Of a stretch of 64,000 bases of DNA, positions 56,801-63,735 are shown piece after piece. This stretch comes from Durusdinium trenchii (taxonomy: Eukaryota; Sar; Dinophyceae; Suessiales; Symbiodiniaceae), in NCBI GenBank assembly GCA_963970005.1, contig CAXAMN010023740.1, positions 661,826 through 725,825 of the forward strand. The letters are read 5' to 3'. Every line of letters starts with the position of its first letter. Position 1 is the stretch's first letter. The notes below the pieces were generated by a model that was not told where the DNA came from, ran no database searches, and saw nothing but the letters and a program-made list of their open reading frames with translations. The position numbers and the translations under genes were made by a program.

Positions 56801-57490
56801 ACAGAGGACTCAGAGGACCAATGAAAAACTCTGGGTGGAAAACTTTGGGCAGATGTGAATGCTCCTGTGAAAGACCCATCAAGTATAGGGACGAATTTGC
56901 CCTTTTCAATCAACCGATTGACCAATGAATAGCAGCTTCGGTTTTTTGAGACACTCTGAGACCAACACCTCTCAGGTGAGCAAGATGCCAAGATCATCGA
57001 GGTCCTGGGAAATGATATGGGCAGAGCATGCGGAAGACATAGGGATGGTAGAGGAGGCGGAGGTGTATGTTGGTGCATGCCGGTGCATATAGAACACCCA
57101 TCGCTTCTTTGCTCAGCTCTGTGGCGGTTCGACAGTTCGACACGAAGACGGAACTATTGAAGTATAAGTATGGCCAGTAAGAATCAAGGCGAGCAACAAG
57201 AAAGAGCAAACAGAATCAGAAAGGAAAGCAACACAGGTAGCTTATACACAGTCTTATACACTTATACCTTCATCATGACCCCAATTCCTAAATCTTGTTG
57301 GCAATGAAGTGGGTGCCACTCGGGACGAAGCAATTGTGTGCACATCCACATCACGTCCATAGCCGTAGGAGAAGATGAGGTTTGTTCCTAGTGAAGACGT
57401 AGTTCCTCCGCTCTTCCCAAGTTGCTGCGAGGTGAACATTGGCTCGACCAGACTGTCCAAGCATGCAGACATCGTGCTGAGGGTTCGAGG
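41413..57490 (+). CDS. Sirtuin (Sir2 family NAD-dependent deacylase), multi-exon
   Basis: Exons on + spell the sirtuin fold in order. [12 protein letters not shown] (41413-41469) and [20 protein letters not shown] (41865-41937) form the NAD-binding GAG..S and P..R motifs. [15 protein letters not shown] is at 51608-51660. [15 protein letters not shown] with catalytic His in VVELHGSE is at 51994-52097. The zinc-ribbon half [14 protein letters not shown] is at 55794-55869, a segment in the FGE position at 56571-56621, [18 protein letters not shown] at 56672-56735 and [16 protein letters not shown] at 57432-57485. The gene would remove acyl groups from lysines using NAD. About 35 residues between exons 2 and 3 and the first zinc CxxC were not found. 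The intron of roughly 9.7 kb between 41.94 and 51.6 kb contains an RCC1 gene. FGE reads FSNE and GTS reads GTR here, so the protein may be atypical or decaying. That the 5' and 3' exon groups belong to one gene is inferred. Confidence 0.75.
41865..41937 (+). CDS. Sirtuin exon: GVPTYRD motif
   Basis: [20 protein letters not shown] continues the preceding exon in phase 0 to read [15 protein letters not shown], as in bacterial-type sirtuins. The 3' border is approximate. Confidence 0.85.
42025..42262 (+). repeat. Dispersed direct repeat, copy 1
   Basis: Shares many long blocks with 44605-44823, for example CCTCAGCAGACTTGTATGCA and GGTTTGAGC, in the same order and orientation with substitutions and a 35-base or so insert. 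It lies in the large sirtuin intron. Confidence 0.75.
42263..44604. other. Intronic stretch, no recognised gene
   Basis: It contains a (GA)n run at 42489-42517 and an unassigned 158-codon frame at 43489-43965. The missing sirtuin exon could lie here; DWDLFYELE near 42437 was considered but is too weak. Confidence 0.35.
44605..44823 (+). repeat. Dispersed direct repeat, copy 2
   Basis: The counterpart of 42025-42262. Copy 2 has a 99-codon open frame (44488-44787) that copy 1 lacks, so a lost coding segment or chance are both possible. A (TA)n run follows at 44826-44842. Confidence 0.75.
44844..46128. other. Intronic stretch, no recognised gene
   Basis: Overlapping minus-strand frames (44897-45250 and 45254-45733) have no recognisable domain. 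Confidence 0.3.
46129..46260 (+). CDS. UBL exon 1
   Basis: [20 protein letters not shown] continuing [23 protein letters not shown] chosen at 46129 because the ubiquitin-like strand begins there, although the frame is open from 46048. The donor is uncertain. Confidence 0.65.
46129..50362 (+). CDS. Ubiquitin-like / RCC1-repeat protein (multi-exon)
   Basis: The first exon (46129-46260, [20 protein letters not shown]) and second exon (46605-46716, ending in a [13 protein letters not shown] stretch) make a ubiquitin-like fold with an LLEG-type turn. At least eight RCC1-type repeats follow, with consensus [17 protein letters not shown] then GGDSS, in exons 46980-47105, 47695-47817, 48343-48457, 48562-48954, 49573-49735, near 50027-50060 and 50221-50362. 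RCC1 repeats usually build a beta-propeller for protein binding; the ubiquitin-like plus RCC1 pairing is common in dinoflagellates but its role is unknown. Introns 46717-46979 (GT-AG) and 48458-48561 (GA-AG) are fixed by repeat continuity. The exon at 46980-47105 is much richer in G+C than its neighbours. The gene lies inside the large intron inferred for the sirtuin, same strand. The 3' end was not found. Confidence 0.8.
46605..46716 (+). CDS. UBL exon 2
   Basis: [20 protein letters not shown] followed by VTVIAQA, ending at a GTGCCA donor in phase 0. It joins the next exon in frame. Confidence 0.75.
46980..47105 (+). CDS. RCC1 exon, G+C-rich
   Basis: [20 protein letters not shown] then [14 protein letters not shown]. 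Acceptor GAG|GCG, donor GTGGGG. Confidence 0.85.
47695..47817 (+). CDS. RCC1 exon
   Basis: [20 protein letters not shown] then [19 protein letters not shown]. Acceptor CAG|GTT, donor GTGCAG, both phase 0. Confidence 0.85.
48343..48457 (+). CDS. RCC1 exon with GA donor
   Basis: [20 protein letters not shown] then [17 protein letters not shown]. The donor AAG|GACATG (48458) is GA. The next exon resumes with DVQQIEAS in phase 0. Confidence 0.8.
48562..48954 (+). CDS. RCC1 exon with three repeats
   Basis: Three consecutive repeats: [40 protein letters not shown] and [20 protein letters not shown]. Acceptor AAG|GAT at 48561/48562. The 3' border is approximate. Confidence 0.85.
49573..49735 (+). 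CDS. RCC1 exon with two repeats
   Basis: [15 protein letters not shown] and [16 protein letters not shown]. The linker between them departs from the usual GGDSS pattern. Confidence 0.75.
50027..50060 (+). CDS. Short RCC1 exon fragment
   Basis: [11 protein letters not shown] in the reading frame expected after a WG motif; borders are uncertain. Confidence 0.45.
50221..50362 (+). CDS. RCC1 exon (last found)
   Basis: [20 protein letters not shown] then [20 protein letters not shown]. Acceptor CAG|GAG, donor GTGCTT. Confidence 0.85.
50755..51055. repeat. Pyrimidine-rich (CTCTCA)n / (CT)n satellite
   Basis: About 300 bases of nearly pure C/T with A every 6-10 bases. It is preceded by a C-rich stretch (50618-50700). 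The long + frames (50585-51208 and 50730-51527) are Ser/Leu artefacts. Confidence 0.9.
51608..51660 (+). CDS. Sirtuin exon: [12 protein letters not shown] motif
   Basis: [18 protein letters not shown]. Acceptor AAG|GG, donor GTGACC at 51661, phase 0. Joins the next exon across intron 51661-51993. Confidence 0.8.
51994..52097 (+). CDS. Sirtuin exon: TQNVD and catalytic His
   Basis: [19 protein letters not shown] then [15 protein letters not shown]. It contains the NAD-ribose contact QNVD and the catalytic His, and ends at a possible GC donor (ACAG|GCCACT). Confidence 0.85.
52178..52232. repeat. CTACTAG units in sirtuin intron
   Basis: CCTAGTAGCTTTATTGTTCC and CCTAGTAGTAAGGCCAGGAG, between the QNVD exon and the zinc-ribbon exon. 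Confidence 0.8.
52240..55790. other. Sirtuin intronic region, missing first zinc CxxC
   Basis: No convincing exon was found. The frame 52267-52884 on + and 54489-54800 on + are unassigned. A CTACTAG array lies at 53530-53662. Confidence 0.35.
53530..53662. repeat. CTACTAG array
   Basis: About six units of the form CTACTAGTAACAAGGGCATG with little variation, the most regular array in the window. Confidence 0.85.
55794..55869 (+). CDS. Sirtuin exon: second zinc CxxC
   Basis: [20 protein letters not shown] then KPD. The donor appears to be GA (GATG|GAGCGG), and the split codon is completed by CG at 56571. Confidence 0.65.
56121..56218. repeat. CTACTAG array in GA-AG intron
   Basis: CTACTAGGGGCTCCTGGCC, CTACTAGGAGCGAGAACG and variants inside intron 55870-56570 of the sirtuin. 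Confidence 0.85.
56571..56621 (+). CDS. Sirtuin exon: FGE-equivalent segment
   Basis: With the previous exon it reads [16 protein letters not shown], aligning with KPDVVFFGEALPWDN-type sequences. The Gly of FGE is replaced. The border at 56621 is approximate. Confidence 0.55.
56672..56735 (+). CDS. Sirtuin exon: GTS-equivalent and PAA.LP motif
   Basis: [20 protein letters not shown] matches the sirtuin GTS..V.PAA.LP..A segment, with Arg in place of the usual Ser. Acceptor GAG|GTG. Confidence 0.7.
57432..57485 (+). CDS. Sirtuin exon: C-terminal N...T..AD motif
   Basis: [17 protein letters not shown] aligns with the late sirtuin motif (N.e.T.l...aD..l.G). Acceptor GAG|GTG. The 3' border and stop were not located. 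Confidence 0.6.
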
Positions 57491-58252
57491 GAGTGACAAG
57501 GGGCATCAAAGGGCTACTTACTGGTTGAACAATTTCTCAAAATCCATAGAGCACTTCTACCTGTTCGGGGGTGATGTGATGTTCTGGTTTCTTTGGAATA
57601 CCACTGCACCTTATCAAACGTCAGCTGCAGCGTGCGATTCTTTGCTGATTGTGGCATATCATATTGTTGCAATCTGTCGAAGTGTTCCACCGGTCACAGC
57701 TGAAGCACGTCAACTATTGTCAGGGTGCTGCTGGAGAAGTCTTACCTAAGCTGATGAAGCTTCTTGGAAGCAGCTAAGACCATTGAGCCATCTTGAGCCG
57801 CCAGTGTCATGTGCCTCAAAGCCCCATCACGAGCAGGCTCATTTGACATGTTGAGAATTGCTAATTGCCAGCTGTGGGATGAGCACGGATTTTTGCTGTG
57901 AGACTTTCACCTCGGTTTCTGGCGTATTATACATATATATATATATGTTGTGATTGACACAAAGGTAGCAACAAAAGATCCTCCTTCCCTCGCACAGCCG
58001 CGTGCGTTTTCCACTCACAGCTCACCTGAAGGTTGGTACGAACGGTCGGGCGCCTCGCCCTGCAGTGTCCTCACTGCTTCTATGGCTCAGGTCACGGGTG
58101 ACCCACCCTACACCACCCTTGCGGCCTCGCACACTCGTGGCTTCGGACGTGAACACACCTGAGTGGGTCAAGACTGGTTCCTCAGTGACCGAAAGGTTCG
58201 AAATTCACGTCATCAAAAATTCTATCAATCTTTTTCTTTGGTTGTGTGTCGA
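57491..58252. other. Boundary region before copia element
   Basis: It contains a (TA)n run (57930-57946) and, on the minus strand just after the copia stop, an A/G-rich run (complement of 58225-58240) that could serve as a polypurine tract. The 3' LTR, if present, lies here, but the 5' LTR is outside the window so it cannot be confirmed. Confidence 0.4.
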
Positions 58253-61200
58253 TCATCCTTCTTGCTGCTGGTCTCCCATTAGAGGGATCCCGGACTCAAG
58301 CCACCTAAGGCGTGTTCTGCTGTCAGCTCGCTCTTTCAGCACTTGCAGTTCGTCATTTAGTTGATACATGCCTTGTTGCAAAGTGTATCGGAGGAGAGTT
58401 CCTTGCATCACCTTAGTTAGCGCATCAGCGAGCTGAGCTCCTGTATGGACCCATCTTAATTGAATGCCTTCGGATAGCAAATCTTCTATTGCCTTTGCTT
58501 GAAGTTGTGTACGGAATTCCTGGCAATTTGGTTGAGCAGTTCGGGTAACCAAATCATACAAAGATTTGCAATCTGTGACAGCTACTGATCGTGGCAAACA
58601 CTGGGCTAAGGCTGTGGTAGATTGGATTGGTTTGGGTTCACTCTTAAAAACCTCATGTGGTCGTTTCCAATTGACTTGGGGATTTTGGATCCATGCCCAA
58701 TAGAGTCTCATCCAAGATAGCTGGTCTAAGCTTGTTTGGAGCGAAGTTGTTTCGGCTGACAAAGTACTCGTAACTACTTTCTGGATCTTGCGGCAACCCC
58801 AGGACAACGGGCTGACTGGGCATTGATAGTTCTCACTTATATCCCTATGGGTGGCCAAGATGATCATGCCTGTGTGACTTTCTGGGCTCTTGGCCGACGC
58901 AAATGATGCGTCCGAGAATAACAAGAATCTGAGATGCTTGATTGGGATGGGTTGGATTCTGATGCATGTGTCTTTGTATCGTTCTGCTTCATGAAGTACA
59001 CGGTTGGCATCGTGCAACGTTTGGACCGTGGCTTTGTTGATCTCACTTTGGATGTAGCTTAGTCGACTTGAAAGATCCGGTCTCGTGTTGATGCTCGCGT
59101 ACTGAAGACTTCCCACAAGTGCACGGAGCGAGTGTCTCTCTTCGGAGGTCACTTCATCCGTCAGACATGTTCGTCTGCTTGCATTCATGTGGATTGGCTC
59201 AAACTTGCTTACATACTTGGATTGGGACATGATGATACTTTTGTCTGCCTGTTGGTTCATCTCAACACCAGTGAACGTGAATTGACCTACTTTCTTTGAT
59301 CCAAATGGGAATTTGGCTTCTAGCTTTGAGATTTGTTCTTCAAAGTATTGATCTCCTCCACCTAGTCCATCGTCAACATGAACTCCTAGGACCCCCGAAA
59401 TTTTGCTTTGTCCTGGTTTGTATAGTACGTATGCGCATGGGTCGAAGGGTGCTGGAATGAAGTTCAAATCACGAAGGGTCCGATCCAATTCCTTATGCCA
59501 CAAATAAGGAGCATCGATCAAACCGTAGGCTGTTTTTTCGATTTTGCAGATTTGATTGGGTTGAAGTTTCAATGCCTTTCGAAGTTCTTCAACAGGTTCC
59601 AGGCCTAGAACTCGATCTTCCTGCGTTTTGCCTTGCAAAAATGCAGCTTTGATATCGAAGCTTTTCAGAGTCCATCCCATGGATGATATTGCTTGCAACA
59701 AGAGCATTTTGGATTGCTTTCCAAGTGTCGGCGAGTCCCGGGGTATGCTGTCTAACTGGGGATCTTGATATCCAAGGACTACTAGACGTGCTTTCGGTTT
59801 ATGGGTCTTTGGTCCTGGTCTGACGTTCTCAGTTGATCCGGTTTGAAGGTCGTCAGCATCACGGGGTTTCCATACGCATATCCAGCGGCAACGCATTACC
59901 TGTTCCGGACACAGCTGATCCCGAAAGATTTTACTCACCGTCCCTGTGTTTAACCAATTTGTGATCTCCTTTTCCTTTGCTTGACGGAAGAGAGCTTGTT
60001 CTTCGGTGGACAATTGGTGCATCTTTACTTCTGTTCGGTCACGCTTGGTGGTGGTAGTCATCATGATAAGATCTGTTGCTGGTGAGTTTTCATCCCATTT
60101 CATCATTGTTTCTTTGGGAAACAGGAATTCAGCTTTCCATCCTACGGCTTCTGAGTCTATTTGGGTTTGGCACCAGTTGACCTGATCTTCTACACTTAGT
60201 AGGGAGTCACATACGAGTTCATCACTGAGATCGGATGCTTCGCTTGGGACCGGCACACTTGCTGCATCCTGATGACCGCCGGGGTCACTCGGCAATTCGA
60301 TGCTTTGTCGGCTCGCTGGAGACACTTGACTCTCTGGAATCGAGGGCTCTTGATCTGGCTGGATCTCTGACGAATTCGATGTGTTTCCTGTTCCTACGCG
60401 TTGTGGGATTATATTGCTATCTTCTTGGCTCTCTGGTGGAGTTGCGGGCGCTTGTTCACGAATGTTGGCATTTTGTGTATCTTCGCCTTCAATACCTGCG
60501 ATCGGACTTAGAGCTCGGGGGATACGCTGGGCTTCCATGGCACTTACGGGTCGAACATGTTCAGGGGCTATCTTTACCAAGCTTCCTGCGTGATTACACC
60601 AAAGACAATGGGGACCTTCTTGTTGGATGACTCTGGCTGGACCAAACCACCCCCGTTCAAGTTCCCCTGTCATAGGATCCTCGGTGAGGACAGCTTCGCT
60701 GGAGAACAGCTCTTCGCAACGCAGAGCTGTTGTCTGCACAGTGAAAAGCTCGTCGTGCAGCTTCGCGGTATGCCAGCTTTTCTCGAAATCTGATTCCTTC
60801 CTGGGTGTCATCGTCTGCCAGGAGGTGCGATGGCAATTGCTCGTCCGATGAGATTGATGCTGGAATTCTGGACCCTTTTCCAAAAACAAGAGTTTCTGGG
60901 GAGTATCCCTCTTTTTCTGGCTCAGTGCATTCTTGGCAGAAGTGCAGTGCGATAGTGCTGTCTGCAGGTTGGTGTATGACGTTACTGGATGTTCCTGTTC
61001 ATACTTCTTGAGCATTTCCTGTAGGATTCCACCATGTCTTTCTACTTTTCCGATTTGCCAGTGGGCACCTGGTGGGGTAACTATTGCTTTGATGTTGAAC
61101 TGGCCTAGAAAAGTGACAAATTCCTTGGATGTGAATTCCGTCCCTGAGTCTGTGTGAATCTCAATCGGAGCCCGTGCCCATTGGAGCCATCCATTGAGCA

Positions 61201-62680
61201 CCTTGTCTATTGCATCATCACTGCTTTTACCTGGGCTTGCACATGCTACCTGGTAGTTTGTTCCATAGTCGATGATGTGATAGAAGTGGAAGTTGGTTCC
61301 TGCCAGATTCGTGTATACAACACCATCTATCCCAATACAGTCGTTGAAGTCTAGCTCACGTTTGATTGTAGAAGGTCTTTGATGTTTGGGTTCCTTAGTA
61401 TTCTGACATACGGAACAACTTAGGTCCATGGCAGCTTGACGCAATCGGGGTGAGTACCCCTGTTGACGCAGCATTGAACACAGCTTTTGACCATGAGGGT
61501 GTCCTAGGTTCTGATGCAATTTCAGCAAGAACGATTTTTCTTCGGCTGATATGGTCTTGAACTTTGGGCCATGGTCAAAGCTCGGCATATGGAGTTGACT
61601 CGAACTCGCTCCTGTCTCTTTGGTCTGATCCGGACCCAGCTCTGTGACAGGTGCTTGATCACTACTTGGCAGGCTGACGGTTGCCTCCTGCGGCTCGACG
61701 CTTGTTCCCGTTGCCTCGGGACTCATATTCTGCTCGGTCGAATCACCTGATGCTTCTGACTTGGATTGGGGCAAACATGCATACATTGTGATATTGACTC
61801 TTGCGGGATGTGCTGGGCGGACTTGCTGCCGATGAGACAGGTCTTGCCAGTATTCCCAGTCCTTTTCTACTTGGATTACCCCCCCTATTCGGCTTACGAT
61901 GATGGCACGACGATATGGGGCCTCATTCTTTACCAAATCCCTTGGCGGTGGCAATGTTCGATCTGATCCCTTACATGCTTGAACTTTCTTGATTTCTTTT
62001 TCGGGGACCATGTTTTGAAGCCTCTCCAAGATTTGGTGGTTTGTGATAAAAGTCTTCCCTACTCTTGGCAACATTGGTTGGATGTCCTTGATGATTTCTT
62101 CTAGTTGTCTCTGAGGTGACATGTTCATACTCTGCGATTCGGCCGTCTTGCCGTCAATGCGGCGGCGCTTGCACTCGTTCGACAATTGCTCCAGGGGTGT
62201 TGGTGGCAGTCGCCCACCTTGGGACTTCTGCATGGGAGAACTCACACGGATCCGCTTGGATGCACTCTCCTCACTCCTTTGATCTATTCCTCTGGTTACA
62301 AGGGCAGTAACCCATGGCTCATGTTTCACTTTCAACATCACCTTAGCTACTTGTCTTGCAAACTTTCTTGGATAGTTCTCTGTATAGCTACTGACGGTGA
62401 TTCTCCCGAGAGGCGTTGTCACGGATCCGGCAATGGGTCTGTGCTCATGATCTCGACGACGCACCCGGCCATGCAACGAGGCATACATCTCTTGCGATGT
62501 CGTTCTTACAGCCATCTCCTTTTGTATGAGTTTGTTCGTTTCTGGACATGTCAACTGGCCTACGCGACACATGTCGAAATTGGCTTCCTGAGTATATGAA
62601 TACAGCTCTTGCAGGAGTGGGGTCTTGAACATGATGGATTTTCGTGGCTGCTCCCAGTGCATGTGGTTTCCTAGCTGACG
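58253..62680 (-). CDS. Copia pol: integrase, reverse transcriptase, RNase H
   Basis: 1469 codons from the Met at 62662, in the same frame as the upstream part through codons down from 62680. Approximate residues from that Met: GAG-pre-integrase HHCC zinc finger 385-420 (LHQNLGHPHG, SCSVCQ); integrase catalytic Asp in GIDGVVY (444), Asp in HTDSGTEF (507) and Glu in GKVERHGG (537); reverse transcriptase 920-1140 with KSFDIKAAFLQG and the active site VHVDDGLGGG (1096); RNase H with FSDASFAS (1250), SAETTS (1302), VTDCKSLYD (1364) and LADALTK (1412). It copies element RNA into DNA and integrates it. All catalytic residues expected for the three enzymes are present. A long Ser/Glu/Pro-rich linker separates integrase and reverse transcriptase. 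The N-terminal 100 residues (from MHWEQPRKS) continue the methyltransferase-like segment upstream. Confidence 0.9.
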   Translation of the reverse strand, partial: RQLGNHMHWEQPRKSIMFKTPLLQELYSYTQEANFDMCRVGQLTCPETNKLIQKEMAVRTTSQEMYASLHGRVRRRDHEHRPIAGSVTTPLGRITVSSYTENYPRKFARQVAKVMLKVKHEPWVTALVTRGIDQRSEESASKRIRVSSPMQKSQGGRLPPTPLEQLSNECKRRRIDGKTAESQSMNMSPQRQLEEIIKDIQPMLPRVGKTFITNHQILERLQNMVPEKEIKKVQACKGSDRTLPPPRDLVKNEAPYRRAIIVSRIGGVIQVEKDWEYWQDLSHRQQVRPAHPARVNITMYACLPQSKSEASGDSTEQNMSPEATGTSVEPQEATVSLPSSDQAPVTELGPDQTKETGASSSQLHMPSFDHGPKFKTISAEEKSFLLKLHQNLGHPHGQKLCSMLRQQGYSPRLRQAAMDLSCSVCQNTKEPKHQRPSTIKRELDFNDCIGIDGVVYTNLAGTNFHFYHIIDYGTNYQVACASPGKSSDDAIDKVLNGWLQWARAPIEIHTDSGTEFTSKEFVTFLGQFNIKAIVTPPGAHWQIGKVERHGGILQEMLKKYEQEHPVTSYTNLQTALSHCTSAKNALSQKKRDTPQKLLFLEKGPEFQHQSHRTSNCHRTSWQTMTPRKESDFEKSWHTAKLHDELFTVQTTALRCEELFSSEAVLTEDPMTGELERGWFGPARVIQQEGPHCLWCNHAGSLVKIAPEHVRPVSAMEAQRIPRALSPIAGIEGEDTQNANIREQAPATPPESQEDSNIIPQRVGTGNTSNSSEIQPDQEPSIPESQVSPASRQSIELPSDPGGHQDAASVPVPSEASDLSDELVCDSLLSVEDQVNWCQTQIDSEAVGWKAEFLFPKETMMKWDENSPATDLIMMTTTTKRDRTEVKMHQLSTEEQALFRQAKEKEITNWLNTGTVSKIFRDQLCPEQVMRCRWICVWKPRDADDLQTGSTENVRPGPKTHKPKARLVVLGYQDPQLDSIPRDSPTLGKQSKMLLLQAISSMGWTLKSFDIKAAFLQGKTQEDRVLGLEPVEELRKALKLQPNQICKIEKTAYGLIDAPYLWHKELDRTLRDLNFIPAPFDPCAYVLYKPGQSKISGVLGVHVDDGLGGGDQYFEEQISKLEAKFPFGSKKVGQFTFTGVEMNQQADKSIIMSQSKYVSKFEPIHMNASRRTCLTDEVTSEERHSLRALVGSLQYASINTRPDLSSRLSYIQSEINKATVQTLHDANRVLHEAERYKDTCIRIQPIPIKHLRFLLFSDASFASAKSPESHTGMIILATHRDISENYQCPVSPLSWGCRKIQKVVTSTLSAETTSLQTSLDQLSWMRLYWAWIQNPQVNWKRPHEVFKSEPKPIQSTTALAQCLPRSVAVTDCKSLYDLVTRTAQPNCQEFRTQLQAKAIEDLLSEGIQLRWVHTGAQLADALTKVMQGTLLRYTLQQGMYQLNDELQVLKERADSRTRLRWLESGIPLMGDQQQEG

Positions 62681-63178
62681 TTACATGCGAAGCAAGACTA
62701 CTCCTAGTGCAAGTTCGAACAAGTGTGACTCTCTCTCTCGTTGAACATGTTCACACAATTGGATTGATCTCATTTCATTGAACGTGTTCCATGCGCTCCA
62801 TGGTCCACAGGTGGGACTGAACCATATGTGACGGGGTCTTTGTTTCCACACCATTTGAAACAGAACACTTCTCCCCTCCTTGGTTTTGAGGTCCCCCTGC
62901 GCCCTTCCAAAACGGTTGGCTCTGTCGCCCAGCAATTGGACTTGCTTCGTCAGTTCACTGGCCTCATGACAAAACACTTCCAGCAAATGTAGACGGCTGC
63001 ATCCGTTCGAGATCACTGGATCACCCCTTGCTAGACTGGCTTCCTTTGAGATTTGCTGAACCAGTGCATGGAATTTATGGGACAGACTGTGAGTCTTACC
63101 TGGACTGACATCTTTTTGGCACATGGACGATACATGTATATCAGCTTCCTCGAAGGAGTCTAGCCATGACGAGCTCAT
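62681..63178 (-). CDS. Copia pol N-terminal part, methyltransferase-like segment
   Basis: 165 codons from an ATG at 63178-63176 that overlaps the gag stop (ATGA) to a TAA at 62683-62681. Residues 65-131 read LLEVFC, then GDL, then HIWFSPTCGPWSAWN. This order of short motifs resembles motifs I, III and IV of cytosine-5 methyltransferases (FxG, GDI, PCQ). After the TAA the same frame continues with HWEQP and a conserved-looking domain. So the TAA splits what looks like one domain, and either read-through or a recent mutation is involved. The catalytic interpretation is tentative; the segment could be a structural domain special to dinoflagellate copia elements. Confidence 0.6.
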   Translation of the reverse strand: MSSSWLDSFEEADIHVSSMCQKDVSPGKTHSLSHKFHALVQQISKEASLARGDPVISNGCSRLHLLEVFCHEASELTKQVQLLGDRANRFGRAQGDLKTKEGRSVLFQMVWKQRPRHIWFSPTCGPWSAWNTFNEMRSIQLCEHVQRERESHLFELALGVVLLRM

Positions 63179-63735
63179 GAAGCCCGGAGGTGGGCAATGA
63201 TCTCCTGCATCGCACCTTCGATGGTCTGAAGGCGGGTGTCCATGGCTGCCATCTCCGTGTAGATCTCTGGCTGGATCTCGATCTCCTGAACTGGTTCCCA
63301 GGATTCGTCCTCGGCAAGATCTGTCAAGTCCTGCGGGGTCACTTCCTGAATCGGCTTGGCCTTGGCCTTGCTCTTGAGAGCCGGATGCAGTGGCCTCTGA
63401 CTTGGTGAAGGCTGCAGGTCTTGACTGTTCAGACCCAGTTGGTGCTCGGCATAGGTCACCCTCAGTGAGATGTAGTGGATGAACTTCTGATGGTTGACCT
63501 TGTTCGACGAGTGGTAACTTGCCTGGAACCACTTCACATACTTGCCCTCCTTTTCCCACATCTCCGAGTAGGTCCGACCGAGATGGGCTGATCCGAAATC
63601 GATCTTGGCATGGCCCATTTCGTCCAGTGATAGGAGCTTGAAGGCTTCGAGCTGATCGAGGGCTTCTTCCTTCTTTGCTTCCCCCATGACACGTGCCAAG
63701 CGGGCACTCAGAGCGGCTGCTTCGGAGGTCGGCAT
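63175..63735 (-). CDS. Copia gag-like protein
   Basis: 187 codons from the Met at 63735 (MPTSEAAALSARLARVMGE); the frame is open to 63879 but the preceding codons look unlike protein. The middle part (KIDFGSAHLGRTYSEMW then KYVKWFQASY) resembles the FGK..GKTY..V...YV.W pattern seen in exodeoxyribonuclease X-like C-terminal domains and in dinoflagellate retroelement gag proteins. A Lys-rich linker (ALKSKAKAKPIQ) and acidic segment precede a C-terminal helix. No CCHC zinc knuckle is visible. It ends in TGA overlapping the next start by four bases (ATGA), in the -1 relation to pol. Confidence 0.65.
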   Translation of the reverse strand: MPTSEAAALSARLARVMGEAKKEEALDQLEAFKLLSLDEMGHAKIDFGSAHLGRTYSEMWEKEGKYVKWFQASYHSSNKVNHQKFIHYISLRVTYAEHQLGLNSQDLQPSPSQRPLHPALKSKAKAKPIQEVTPQDLTDLAEDESWEPVQEIEIQPEIYTEMAAMDTRLQTIEGAMQEIIAHLRAS

